Assembly (NCBI GenBank): GCA_963766195.1
Contig: CAVXYY010000011.1
Coordinates: 58,106 to 122,105, forward strand
From: JAHEFT01 sp963766195
Lineage (GTDB): Bacteria; Pseudomonadota; Gammaproteobacteria; Xanthomonadales; SZUA-36
Direction: 5' to 3'
Length of the DNA: 64,000 nt
This document shows positions 47,443 through 58,310 of the stretch, one piece after another. The translations under genes and the position numbers were made by a program. Position 1 is the stretch's first letter. Each line of letters begins with the position of its first letter. The notes under the pieces are model-generated. The model saw nothing but the letters and a program-made list of their open reading frames with translations. It was not told the DNA's origin and did not search any database.

Positions 47443-48219
47443 TTAATTCTGCGAAACGGGCTTGAAGCGCAATTTGGCGTGGGCTTTTCCGTCCGTGTTC
47501 CACTGCCAGAAATACCCGGTAAGAAGTGGATCGAAGATACCCACCCGCAGATCGCAAATGCCGTCAAGATCGTTTATACCATCAATAGGATCTCCACTAT
47601 CATCGATGTCAAGGCAAACCGTAAGCAACTGAGTGGATACATCCTCCCATACCGGCTTTCCGCTTTTACGATAGCGCACGAGCACGTTCTCTTCTGTTGT
47701 GCACAAAATCTGATCAGTGATACCGTCGCCATCAACGTCTAAACCGGTTGGCTCTCCGCCGCAGGTTGAAACACCGATACCGGAACCAGGCTTGCCCACC
47801 AAGGTCAGCTCAACCCGGTATTCGGTAAAATCAGTCGTAATGGGGTCAACGTCGCAAGGGTCACAGTTTGCATCGGTGATGGGCAGTTGTAATACTGCAT
47901 CCTGCTTCGCTGAGCCGCAGGCGTTCCCATCAAGAACCTGAAAACTTTCCCCTTCGGGGGCCGGCACAAGCGATATGGTGTTATTACGAATCAGTTCGTT
48001 GACCAGCTTGTGATGCTGGTTACTGGCTATTTCGCCATCGACGAATTGATAATCGGCCTGGACAGCGATCATGCGGCGATTGCTGTCGGTGAAGTCACCT
48101 CCCGGACAGTTGCTGAACGCGATGATTTCAAGGCTAAACCCGCCTGGCCCAACTCCATTACCTGCAAGTACTCCATTGCTGAAAAAGCATGCAAACAACG
48201 CAAAAATAAATAGTCGTTT
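47443..48219 (-). CDS. Secreted protein of unknown function with Asp-rich calcium-type loops
   Basis: The ATG at 48219, preceded by CAGGAG, gives a classic signal peptide (MKRLFIFALFACFFSNGVLA) and a mature protein of about 238 residues. Six or more cysteines are spread through it, and two Asp/Asn/Gly loops (DVDGDGITDQI and DIDDSGDPIDGINDLDG) resemble calcium-binding or dockerin-type loops. I do not recognise a family. It sits in a segment bounded by two copies of the dnaE2 3' end, so it may have arrived with a rearrangement. Confidence 0.75.
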   Translation of the reverse strand, partial: KRLFIFALFACFFSNGVLAGNGVGPGGFSLEIIAFSNCPGGDFTDSNRRMIAVQADYQFVDGEIASNQHHKLVNELIRNNTISLVPAPEGESFQVLDGNACGSAKQDAVLQLPITDANCDPCDVDPITTDFTEYRVELTLVGKPGSGIGVSTCGGEPTGLDVDGDGITDQILCTTEENVLVRYRKSGKPVWEDVSTQLLTVCLDIDDSGDPIDGINDLDGICDLRVGIFDPLLTGYFWQWNTDGKAHAKLRFKPVSQN

Positions 48220-48248
48220 CATTTCAAACTCCTGGTAGTTGTAAAAAG

Positions 48249-48569
48249 TCACCCATGCGGTTGATGTCTTCCCGCCAGGCTGACGAAACTAGGGATCAAA
48301 CAAGCAAGGTTAATATTGAGAAACCCGGCCAAAGCCGATAGATCCGTTGTTCCTGCAGGCTTACAAACTGGAATGAGTACATTATTTAAACGACTCATTT
48401 CCCTTCGCACATCGAGAATGATGCGCCCAGACTTTGCCCTGTTATCCATTTGTGATCCCTCACTCAGGTTGCTTAATCCATTAATCGTTTCTGGTTCTGG
48501 TAGTTTTAGAATAACCAGGAACGATTGCAACCGGTCTGTAACCATACTCCAAAAATCAAGAGGTTTCAA
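48249..48569 (-). CDS. Doubtful small ORF upstream of the secreted protein gene
   Basis: A 106-residue frame directly upstream of the secreted-protein gene and on the same strand. No signal peptide, motif or family is recognised, and it may be a non-coding leader or a decayed gene. Apart from it and the dnaE2 fragment, nothing is seen between 48220 and 48726. Confidence 0.2.
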   Translation of the reverse strand: MKPLDFWSMVTDRLQSFLVILKLPEPETINGLSNLSEGSQMDNRAKSGRIILDVRREMSRLNNVLIPVCKPAGTTDLSALAGFLNINLACLIPSFVSLAGRHQPHG

Positions 48570-48620
48570 AAAAGCGGCAGTTGAAGTTCATCTGATTGGG
48601 TGAAAGAAAAGATTCCGAAA

Positions 48621-48716
48621 ACCGACGGCGACGTGCACCACCTGATCGCCAGCCGGGTGCATGATTTCAGCCACCTGGCCGATGGGCTTACCAGCAAGTC
48701 CAGGGATTTTTGTTAG
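48621..48716 (+). pseudogene. Duplicated 3' end of dnaE2 (remnant)
   Basis: 96 bases matching the last 96 bases of dnaE2 (47263-47358) at the same length, nearly identical over the first half and diverged later. It encodes DVHHLIASRVHDFSHLADGL and ends SRDFC-stop like the real gene. No other dnaE2 sequence precedes it. It ends ten bases before the response-regulator gene's stop. Confidence 0.85.
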
Positions 48717-48726
48717 CAGTTGGGTC

Positions 48727-49418
48727 TCAGAACCGGCCAGGCGGAAGGTTCAGACGATAGCCCCGCCCATGAACGGTTTCGATCAGGGATTCCTCTTCGT
48801 CCTGGTCGATTTTCTTGCGCAGTTTACCGATGTAAACGTCCACTACGTTGGTCGCGGGGTCCATGTTCAAACCCCATATGTTGCTCAAAATACGCTCGCG
48901 GCTGAACAGCCTGCCGGGATTAGTCATCAGGAGCTCCAGGATGAGCCAATTCCTTTGCGGTCAGTGAACTTCCTGGTTGTCGAACGGTAACCCGCAATGA
49001 TTTACGGTCGAAAACGATGTTCCCTCCTCGCAGGCAGGGTTCCTCTTCTGCCTTCGCAGAACTGCGGCGTATCACGAGCTTCAATGCGCGCCAACAGCTC
49101 CTCGAATGAAAACGGTTTTGTCATGTAGTCATCCGCGCCAAGACGCAAGCCGACAATCACATCATCGACACTGTCCATCGCCGTTAAAATCATCAGCGGC
49201 GTATTGACCTTGTTCATCCTTAATTGTTGACATACTTCATGACCGTGCATGCGCGGCAGAACCAGGTCGAGCAGAATCAGGTCAAACTCCCCCTCGAGCG
49301 CCAGCTTCAGGCCTTGCTCGCCATCGCTGGCGACAACGCAAAAATGGCCTTCCGCGCGCAATCCCCGGTCAAGAAAATCCGCGACATGTTTTTCGTCTTC
49401 AACAATCAGAATTCTCAT
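48727..49418 (-). CDS. OmpR/PhoB-type response regulator (about three frameshifts)
   Basis: Receiver domain from MRILIVEDEKHVADFLDRGL with the acidic pocket (EDE), phospho-acceptor Asp in FDLILLDLVLPRMHG, Thr in MILTAMD and Lys in DDYMTKPFSFEELLARIEA. The C-terminal winged helix is recovered in pieces: VIRRSSAKAEEEPCLRGGNI, LTAKELA, and LLMTNPGRLFSRERILSNIW followed by YIGKLRKKIDQDEE and GRGYRLNLP. Frame changes occur near 49075, 48995 and 48950. It is cotranscribed with, and starts within the end of, the histidine kinase gene. Confidence 0.87.
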
Positions 49419-51023
49419 GCAAATGATCCCGAATTGACGCCCAACCGGTAGGACGACGGTAGCAGTTGCCCCCTGGTCCAGCTTCCCGCTCAACGAAATG
49501 ATGCCATGATGCGCTTCAACAATGGCCTTTGCGACCGGCAGCCCAAGACCGGTACCCGCCGCTTGTTCTTCAGCCTTTGGCGCCCTGTAAAACCGCTCAA
49601 ATGCCAACTCCGATTGCTCCTCGGTAAGCCCGATACCCTCGTCCCGAAAAATAATCTCCACGTTCTCATTCTCTTGCAGAACCTGTATTTCAACCCGACC
49701 ACCGGGATTTGAGTACCTTAATGCATTCTCCATCAGGATCGCGAAAACCTGCCGCAGTCGCCCCGCGTCCCCTTGCACAACGGCCTTTGCATCCAGGCGG
49801 CCCTGCTCGATTTTGATGCCCCTTTTCTCTGCCTTGACGGAAAACTCCTGGCATACTGCATCAATCATGCCGGCAATGGCAACAGAACTCAATTTGAGAC
49901 GGGGCTCACCCGCGTCGGCACGAGCGATAAACAACAGGTCATCCACCAGCCGTGTGGCATTATCCGCCTGATCGATGATGCGTCGGAAGGACTCCCGGTA
50001 ATCCTGCTTGGTCTTGTTGGAGCCACGCAGCGCTATTTCCGCCTCACCCCGGATGACGGTAAGCGGCGTGCGAAATTCATGGCTGATATTGGCCAGCAAC
50101 TTTCGGCGGTTAACGTCGACAGCCGCCAGTTTCCGGTTGCTTTCCTGCAATTCACGGGTCCGCTCATCGACCGTTGCCTCGAGCTGGATATTGGTATCAC
50201 GCAATTGCTCGCGGTGCTCGGACAACTGGATCGCCATGGTATTGAAAGCCTCACCCAGTCGTTGGAATTCCAGTTCACTCAATTCCGGGATCCGGTACGA
50301 CAGATCGTCATTCCTGAACGCCAGGGCGCCTTGATGCAATGCACTGATGGAACGGGTGAGGTGACGTGACAAAACAATAATGAAAAAGAGTGTAATGATC
50401 ACCAGCACCACCATCAAAATCGGCAGTTAATCTGGCGATGTATCGGGTGAGTGCCATAGGCTTCTCGATCCAGCTCGTGTGATTCAACTTTCTGATCTGC
50501 CGTGGCCGCAACGATGAGGATGCTGAAATAATCGGCGAATCCGGAATTTCTCAACATGTCCAGTTCATTGCGAGCGTCCCCGGCCCTGCCCTCCTTCAAC
50601 GCCTGCTCGATCAGTTCGCTGGTTCGAATGATTTTCTCAACCAGGCTGTTCGATTTCAACCACATGCTCCAGTTCCCCGGCTTCATCACCACTCCCACGA
50701 AAGGCAACTTCTTCTGCAATACCCTGGCGCACGATCGAGACGGCTTCGACGAAGTGCCGAAGCGCCCGGCCCCCGTTCTGACAAGTCACTGCTGTCACCC
50801 AGCAAGACACTGTCACTCAGCGCACTGAGTTCCCTGAATGTCAGGCTGGATAGTTTCTGGTAGCCTTGCAGGACATCGTTGGCCAGGGTGATTCGCTGAA
50901 CGTCCTGTCTTGTACCACTTGACACTGTCGTTGTAAAACCACGCGATAGCCAGGGTGGCCAGCAGTCAGCGTGGCGAACGCCAGGTGGAATTCGCGGACG
51001 AATTGCAGTTTGAAGCGTGACAT
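49415..51023 (-). CDS. Membrane sensor histidine kinase (several frameshifts)
   Basis: Starts MSRFKLQFVREFHLAFATL. After a frame change a first transmembrane helix (LLATLAIAWFYNDSVKW) and a sensor region follow, including RITLANDVLQGYQKLSSLTF and VEKIIRTSELIEQALKEG. A second helix (LMVVLVIITLFFIIVL) leads to HAMP, HisKA with NISHEFRTPLTVIRGE (phospho-His), and HATPase_c with ENALRYSNPGG, FRDEGIGL and GTGLGLPVAKAIV. In the raw sequence the kinase reads without stop into the regulator. A one-base change near VVLPVG would restore a stop (reading LGVNSGSFA) overlapping the regulator ATG, which is the likelier state. The signal sensed is unknown. Confidence 0.83.
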
Positions 51024-51514
51024 TTTCCGGCTCTCCGCCCGAACCTGTGGATGTTGGCAGTCAATTTCGCCGTCCGGTTCAGAGTGTTTCCTGCTCCTTA
51101 ACCTAAATTCCTTACCCTATAAGGATACATTAAGTCCATGGTAATTAGCTGAATTCAATGGATTTACGATATAGCGAAAACCATATTTTAATATTTATTT
51201 ATACATTTTTTAGATATTATTTATTTTTCTGCTAGACTCAAAATGAGGTTATTGGGAAATAAGATTTTTGCCCAAGGGATCTGGATACAACGCTGGATCG
51301 GAACCAACCCGATCAAAAGCGTTAACCGTCAGGGAATTTCCATTCAATGATCGACAATGCCCGCCAGTATTTTCCGGCGGCAGGGTAGATTGGGCAGTCT
51401 GAAACTAATGATGACAGCAGTATCACTTTTTTCATATTTGTGCGAGTGCATTTTCGGCCCGCAGGTGGTCACGCATCAGTTCTGCCAGATGTTTCCGATC
51501 CAGAGGAGAGCGAA
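51024..51514. promoter_or_regulatory. AT-rich intergenic region before the Ig-like secreted protein
   Basis: About 490 bases without a gene between divergent genes. The stretch 51155-51250 is strikingly A/T-rich against GC-rich surroundings, typical of strong or silenced promoter regions. AGAGGAGAG before the ATG at 51515 is a good ribosome binding site. No riboswitch, tRNA or operator was recognised. Confidence 0.5.
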
Positions 51515-54044
51515 ATGATCAGAAGGTCGAAATTTTTACGTATTAGCGCGCGCTTTTTTTGTAGCGGCGCATCCACTTTATTAAGGCACGGCGGAGGAAA
51601 GGCAACTCGTATCGTACGGGCAACTCTGCTCGGAATTGTTTTGGGTTTGAGTGCGACACCCGCGTTTTCGGTGGATGGTAACCCGCCAAATCTGTTTGAG
51701 CTGGATGGTAATCCCCAGGATTCCAATGCAGTAGCAGACTTGCCTGATGAATGGGACACACTCTACTACCTGGACCCCAACAACAGCGGGCCGGGTTTCG
51801 GCGGCGCGCCAATTGCGTTCACCGGCATTCTTGCCGATCCGGCGCCTACATCCATTCTACTGGAAGGGCGGATCGAAGATATCAACGACATTACCCAGTG
51901 GTGGCATAAGGACGGTTCAGTACCCAGACAAGGACGACATCACAAATGCGTACGCGGCAGCCTACCTGGTCCCGAAGCTGTCTGTCTGGATGCAAATGAT
52001 GATCCGATACTTTGCAGTGATGGCGATGCGGTTCCAGGCCCCGTGCATGAACAAGATGACTTGATCGTATACTTCGGCCTCGACCGGTACGACAACTCGG
52101 GTGACGCCTTTGCAGCTTTCTGGTTCTTACAGGATAAAGTGACCAAGAATGACAGCACCAGTAAATTTGATGGTGCGCACGTGGCAAAAACCGATGATGA
52201 TCCGGGCGATCTAATGGTCCTGGTAGAGTACCCACAGGGTTCAAATGCGACTCCTGTCATCAAGGTATACGAGTGGGATCCCAACTGACCTGGAGCCCCC
52301 AACCTGGACGAGAACAACCAGGATATCGGGCCGCTGGAGATGATCTACAGGTCAGAAGACGCATTGTGCGATGGTGATGGCAATAAGGTCGCATGCGCCA
52401 TCACCAATATTCTTGATGTCCCCGCACCCGATTGGGCCTACACACCCAAGGGTGGCGTCGAGGGGGATGATCTGCCTTACGAAACCTTTTACGAAGGTGG
52501 CATCAATGTGACGCGTTTGCTGAGTGGCGCAAATATTTGCATCAGCACTTTCCTGGCGGAGACCCGTTCCTCACGGTCCGAGACGGCCCAACTGAAAGAC
52601 CTTGTGATCGGTGGTTTCCCCGTCTGTAGTTCGTCAATCAGCACAAATGTTCATAATGCCGCTCACGAAGCCATCACTTTTACTACTGTCAAGGCAGGAG
52701 GGACATTTCCACGACTTCGCCGAAGTAAAGGCCACCGGACCGGGCCTCACTACGGACCCGACTGGAACGGTGAATTTCTACTTGTATGACAACGATTCGT
52801 GTACTGGTGATGCTTACGATGAGGATCTTAATGTTGACCTCGAGGGTGGAACACCCGGTGACGCAACCGCGACCGCAGAGTCGAAAGACTTCAATCTTTC
52901 AGCTGGGACCTGGTCATTCATCGCCGCATACAATAGTGACAACCCGGATTTCCCCAGTGCCCTCGATGAGGTATGCGAGGTGTTCACGATCGAGAAGTGG
53001 GACTCCAAGATAAGTACCCAGATCCACGATTCTGCGGACTCTGAACCGGCTGGGGACATCCAGAACACAGAGGTATTTGTGGGATTAACGGTCCACGATC
53101 ATGCTTTTGTGGCGGAAGAGAACGATGACGTCAATGCGCCGACTCCGACCGGAACCGTGAACTTCAAGCGCTACAGCACTATAGATTGCACTGGCCCTTC
53201 AGTTGATTCATCCGGCGGACTCACCAGCGGTAATGCATATACCGGTGACTTTACGCCATTAGGTGACACGGTCTTGAGCTACACGGCAAGCTATTCCGGC
53301 GACACCAACTACAACGCGGCCACCGACCCTGTTTGCGAAAAGTTGACGATCAACAAGTATCCGTCCAAGGTCCTCACCGAGATCCACGAAGGTGGAGCCC
53401 ATGTTACTGATATACAGAGCAACACCGTGGATATCGGCCTGACGGTCCATGATCACGCCTATGTTTCGGCAGATGGCACCTTCACCAATCCACCGGACCC
53501 GACGGGGGATGTAACCTTCTACATTTACAAAGATGCCGCCTGCACAGACGGTCCAATCTCGAGTTATGGCGGTAAGACCTGGGCTCAAGTAGACGCAGTG
53601 GACGGGAGCGGCGAGGCAGTGACGGAAGTATTCACGCCGTCGATCGGGTCATTTGGCATCCTGGTTAGCTATGCCGGTGATGACAATTACAAATCCTCTG
53701 ATCTGGCTCTTTCAGACTGCGAAGATTTGTCGGTTAATAAGGTGGATCCCACCATCGTTACCAAGGTGATAGTCCGCGACCGGGCACAGGTGACGGGTGC
53801 TTTAGCCGTTGCCCCCACCGGTGATGTGACGTTCAAAACTTACCGAAGCAATGACTGTTCGGGGTCCCCGGTGGATACGGTGATTCGTCCGTTAGCCAGT
53901 GGTACCGCGGAACAGTTGGCGGGTTCTGAGCAACTGCTTGAGGTTGGAGCGGATGTTGCATCGTACGTTGCTACTTATGAAGGCGATGATAACTATAACG
54001 CCAAGACACACGACTGCGAGGTAGTGCAATTCTCAGTGCAGTAA
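51515..54044 (+). CDS. Large secreted protein with four Ig-like (Big_3-type) repeats (several frameshifts)
   Basis: The ATG at 51515, with a strong ribosome binding site, leads into a long twin-arginine-free signal region whose hydrophobic core is ATLLGIVLGLSATPAFS. The N-terminal domain (LDGNPQDSNAVADLPDEWDT, NDITQWWHKDGSV, DLIVYFGLDRYDNSGDAFAA) resembles secreted domains often placed before Ig repeats. From about 52640 four repeats of roughly 100 residues follow, each with TGTVNFxxY-like strands, a Cys, and YxGDxNYxAAxxxxCE. Frame changes occur near 51920, 51960, 52300 and 52690. A surface or matrix adhesin role is inferred only from architecture. Confidence 0.75.
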
Positions 54045-54070
54045 AATGAAGTTGATCTGCTAGCCCGTAT

Positions 54071-54105
54071 GGGGCGATGGGACAAGCCCATCGCCCCTTT
54101 CTTTA
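54071..54105 (+). terminator. Rho-independent terminator after the Ig-like protein gene
   Basis: GGGGCGATGGG and CCCATCGCCCC form an 11-base GC-rich stem with loop ACAAG, followed by TTTCTTT. It serves the rightward gene and lies before the convergent protease gene. Confidence 0.9.
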
Positions 54106-54160
54106 CCGGCCTGGCGTAGGTCAACGCCACCAGATAATACTCACAATAATCTATCTATCC

Positions 54161-56761
54161 CTAGGGCTTGCGGCCCTTGCCGCCACCGCCGTCCTGCGCC
54201 TGCAGCGTGATGGTCACCATGGCCGTGGCGCTTGCGACCCCATCGGTGATGGTGTACGTGAAGCTGTCGCCATCCTTGAAGCGCTTCTCCGGCGTGTAGG
54301 TCAGGGTACCAGCGACATCGATCGTAACCCCCCCCTTTGCACCCTGGGTCACGGATATGATACTCAACGCATCTCCATCAGGATCCGAATCATTGGCGGA
54401 AACGTCGATAGTCACGGGAGCCTCTTCCTGAATGGTGACAGGGTCATCCATTGCCACGGGGGGCCGGTTCGATGGTTTCGCGATCACGCTTACGATAACC
54501 GCTGCGTTGGCGCTTCCGCCATTGCCATCGGACACGGTGTACGTGAAGCTGCTTTTCCCTACAAAACCATGGTTTGGTGTATGGGTGACGGACCCATCCG
54601 GATTTATCGTTACCGCGCCATTGGCCCCCTGTATGACTGAAGCAAGCGTTAATGGGTCGCCATCGGGGTCCGAGAGTCGTTTTTCAGTACGTCGATCACA
54701 ACAGCGGTATCCTGGGTGGCTTCAGCACTATCGTCTATTGCGATCGGGGCCTGGTTGGCGGGTGGAGTTGCTCACCACATAGGTGACCGAACTGGTGGCT
54801 TTATAGGCCGGATCAGAGGCGTTAGCGACACTTACGACGACCTCATAGAAATTATCACCCGCGGTGGTGGGTGAGGTGACGGTCACGGTCGTGGTACCAC
54901 TGGCTCCCGGCTCAAGCGCCAGTGAAAGATCGGCAAAGCCCGCGGTCCAACCGCCCGGAATGCTGGCCGCAAAGTCGAAGGTCGCGGCAGCGCACTGGGA
55001 GTTGTCGTGATTAGTTAGCGTCGCCGTATAAACAACAGGAGTGCCCGGCGCAATCCACTCGCTTTCCGGTGGTGACAGCGCGATGGTTGGATTCGCCATC
55101 ACACAGTCTGGCCGGGCAAGTGAAACACTTACCATCGCCCCGGCGGCATCGGTCCAATCGGTCGTGATCGTGGTGATCCCTTCAGGGTCCACAAACGTTT
55201 TACCGGCCACCAGCGCCGGGTCCTTTTGATACAGGTAGACATCGGTTTCCGGCGTCATCGAATCCAACAGGTACAAAATACTGCCGCCATTTCCATACTG
55301 TACATGCACCGTTACCCCGTTCAGCACGTTGTTGCCATCCATTGAATTGAGGTTGCTGTCGAGGTAGCTGTCAAAACCGACCGCCTGACGGTACTCCAGG
55401 TAGTACCAGGTCCTGATTCCGTTGGCATCTACCGCTTTTTGTATCTTCAACGCCTTGGGATTGCCGTCGTTCGATGTGGCGTAAGGAGAAAGCTCACAAC
55501 TGCCGCTTGTTTCGATCTGAACTATCGCTGGTGAATTGCCGTAACCCAGCCAGCCCAGGCGCTCCTTCTGGAAGGCACTGAAGTGGCCCGATGGTGACCA
55601 ACCGATGATGTCGAGGCCATCCCCATATTCGAGGCCTGAGCAATTCGGCCAGGGACTTAACTCGAAAGACGCGCTGCCGGGACCGACCACGCTGCCATCA
55701 TCACAGTTCAGGGATTTGGGCATGGTAAAGCCCCAGGCTGTGCCCCAGTTCATGACCGGTCAAGGCCAGTTCCAGGTCGCCGTTTAGCTGCACACGGGAT
55801 GGTGCTCCGCCAACGGTCGACGACCCCCAAAAGCCACAGGCGTTCTGCGGATAGGCAATGACCAGGCGGTCGTAGCTGGTCAGATCGAAGCCCGCATTGC
55901 TGGCTGCCTGTTCTCCGTATTGACGTATCCCTGGCCCATCACAGATCCGTGCTGTTGACCGGGATAGTATACCAGTCGGTCACGTCACCGCTCAGCCAGG
56001 TTTGTCCAAATGAGTTCTCAATGAAGAAGTCACTGGTTTCTCCAATGATGACATCGTAGGCAAATTCCGGTGTATAGGGCTTCAACCGGGTTGTCCTGAA
56101 AATTGATCAGGATCACCAGGGTGCGCTGTTCGCCAAAAGTGTTCGCGACCGGGGCCGGCGTATCCGCGTCATCGGTCCCGCCGTCTGCACCACCGTCCAG
56201 CGCCAGCATCAGGATGTCATCCTCGCCGGATTCCACCGCCATCGCGTCATCGACCAGCACACCACTGACCCGTGCCGGTGTGCCTGATAGCAGGCCACGA
56301 GGTGGAGACTTGAAGTGCAGAGATATGCGCTCACCGTTGGCCTTGAGGGTATGGCGCAGGCGGTGGGAGCCGTTCACATAGTCCTCATACATCACTTCCA
56401 ACTCGCCTTCGAGTTCAAGGCGCTGTTCGATAAACACCTGAACTTCGGCGGGCATCTGGTTGCGGATGCGTGCCGGAACGGCTGTGTGAGCAACACGGCG
56501 CCGGGATCGGATTTAATCAATTCGGCCAGTTGGGCCTGCCGCTCAATAGTGGCGTTTATGAGTTTTTTTCAGTGCCTGCGGTTTGGCGCCAGGCTTGGCC
56601 TTTTGGTAAGCCGTGTTGAGGCCGACCAGGGAGTGGGTCAGGACCTCGGCTTCGACACGTGGGTCAGGGGACGCCAAAGCTGGGCTGGTCCAAGCCAGGG
56701 CAAGAAACAGACCGGCACAAATAGCACGTGCACGTAATGGTAGGACATGGCTAGTGTTCAT
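54161..56761 (-). CDS. Secreted zinc metalloprotease (gametolysin/M11-like) with NEW3-type and cadherin-like C-terminal domains (several frameshifts)
   Basis: Signal peptide from ATG 56761 (ICAGLFLALAWTSPALA), a pro-region, then RTLVILINFQDNPVE. The catalytic zinc motif HELGHSLGLYH (codons at 55721-55753) is followed by YGDGLDIIGWSPSGHFSAFQ, which fits peptidase M11-like enzymes. A beta-sandwich of the NPCBM-associated/NEW3 type follows (WTAGFADLSLALEPGASGTT), and then two cadherin-like repeats (APVTIDVSANDSDPDGDAL, FTYTITDGVASATAMVT). The end is GGGGKGRKP. Frame changes occur near 56570, 56080, 55735, 54770 and 54680 and perhaps others. Substrate unknown; extracellular protein degradation is likely. 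Confidence 0.8.
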
Positions 56762-57269
56762 CGGATAGTTACCTCCTTGTAACTTTCTGTAAGATCCCCC
56801 CATCGGGTCTTTGTGCCTTACTCCTCAGGCTATCCAGCCACCACTTCCTGGTGTGACTAAAGCGTTCGGCTGCTGAACACAAACAGCATCAACAAGGAAT
56901 ATGACAGGGACAGGAATGAATGAAGATATCGTGCGGTGATGCATCATCCCTGATGTCCTTGACGGCATCCTTGCCGAACGAGAAGTATACCTTTTTTAAG
57001 TAGTTTTCACACTATTAATGGCGTAACGGAGACCGACCGCACATTTTTATCGAGTTTGACTGCAGTTCCTTGAATTCGAAATTTGTAAAACGTGCCGGTT
57101 CTACGACGCCCCGGCCGTCTACGCATTCTTCCGGAGCCAGGCAGATCCGATCCGGAGTCCGTTTATAAGCGCTGCTGTACACTCCCAAAAAGCAGAATTT
57201 CCTGCGTGAGATGATCAGGTAACGCAAGGCGTAAATCTAAGCCCATAGCCCAAGTAGTTCAAAGCCGTG
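56762..57269. other. Intergenic region between secreted-protein genes
   Basis: About 500 bases. It holds the leader of the protease gene (TTACCTCCTTG on the + strand is a good ribosome site for the leftward gene). A 70-codon leftward frame (57015-57227) has no recognisable features and I do not call it a gene. No repeat or RNA gene is seen. Confidence 0.5.
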
Positions 57270-58310
57270 CTATGGCAATGAAAACGTATGCCTGATGTCT
57301 TCTTTGAGGAATCCGATGGCCATGGGGCGCTTCACGCCGGGAAGCACGCAGACATCGTAAAGTTCTTCAACCACGCCTTCAATCCGCAGTTCATGCACGA
57401 TGTCACCGGTCTTGAGGTTGATCACCTGCAGGCCGCAGCGCGGCTGGACATTTTTGTCTTCCAGTTTCTTCTGCAGTGACAAACCTTCAAAACTCTTGTT
57501 TTTGCGTGGCCTGGACAGACCAACCATGGCGAAGTCGCCATGAAAACTCAGGCCGCGCAAATACCCGGGACAAAACGCAACCGGTTTAAACCGCCCGCTC
57601 TCCAGGTCCAGGTAACCAAACTCACCCTCGCCGGAATTCAGCAACCATAACCGGTCCTGGTACCAGCGCGGTGAATGCGGCATGGACAAGCCGTCCGCGA
57701 TAATTTCATTGCGCTGGACGTCTATCACAATCCCCCCGGTCGCTCGGTGCTCGCGCCAGCCTTCGTTGACATCGGTCCGACTGACGCAGGTGACATAAGC
57801 GGGCTGATGGTCCTTTATTGCCAAACCGTTCAGGTGACAGCGGTCTTCCGCCGCCAGCTTGCTGATAAAGGGTGGCATCCAAAAGGGTTCGAAACTGTAG
57901 CGCTCGCTGGGCCTGGCCAGGCAACTGAACAAGGTGTTGACGAAAACCGGGCCCTGCTGGTCAACGGCAATATCGTGGGCATCCACATCGCCGGTGGTAA
58001 AGCCTACCTGGGGCACGTATAGGCGGTCATAGCCCTGGTGGTCCTGCCCCGGTTTCAACGCGTTTTCAAAGCGCCATATTTGATACAGGTTGGCCACCCA
58101 CAAAGCCTGCGTTCGGGGATCCAGGCCGATGCCCATGCAACGGGTGAACGTGCGTTCGAAAACAGACAATTGTTGTTGATCAGACAGGCCGACAAAAAAC
58201 AGTTTGCCCGCCTGGTAGGTTGAAAAACTTAAACTGATCTGGTGTTCAGCCAGCCAGCTGACAAATTGGCGCGAGCCGGTGAGCTCAAGCTTGCTTTTTC
58301 CGGACGACAC
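57270..58310 (-). CDS. TIGR03032 family protein
   Basis: A 346-residue protein of the TIGR03032 (DUF4915) family: SRQFVSWLAEHQISLSFSTY near the start, GIGLDPRTQALWVANLYQIW, VDAHDIAVDQQGPVFVNTLF, then GLSMPHSPRWYQDRLWLLNS and RGLSFHGDFAMVGLSRPR. It looks like a beta-propeller, without signal peptide, and so may act in the cytosol. The start GTG shares its first base with the stop TAG of the FG-GAP gene, so it is translationally coupled to it. Function unknown; coupling to two exported propeller-like proteins is notable. Confidence 0.87.
   Translation of the reverse strand: MSSGKSKLELTGSRQFVSWLAEHQISLSFSTYQAGKLFFVGLSDQQQLSVFERTFTRCMGIGLDPRTQALWVANLYQIWRFENALKPGQDHQGYDRLYVPQVGFTTGDVDAHDIAVDQQGPVFVNTLFSCLARPSERYSFEPFWMPPFISKLAAEDRCHLNGLAIKDHQPAYVTCVSRTDVNEGWREHRATGGIVIDVQRNEIIADGLSMPHSPRWYQDRLWLLNSGEGEFGYLDLESGRFKPVAFCPGYLRGLSFHGDFAMVGLSRPRKNKSFEGLSLQKKLEDKNVQPRCGLQVINLKTGDIVHELRIEGVVEELYDVCVLPGVKRPMAIGFLKEDIRHTFSLP

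Noticed and set aside
51024..51514. Riboswitch in the long leader before the Ig-like protein
   Set aside because: No recognisable riboswitch core; only AT-richness and a ribosome site are seen.
57015..57227. Small leftward ORF of 70 codons
   Set aside because: No motif, signal or family resemblance, and it lies in a plain intergenic stretch.
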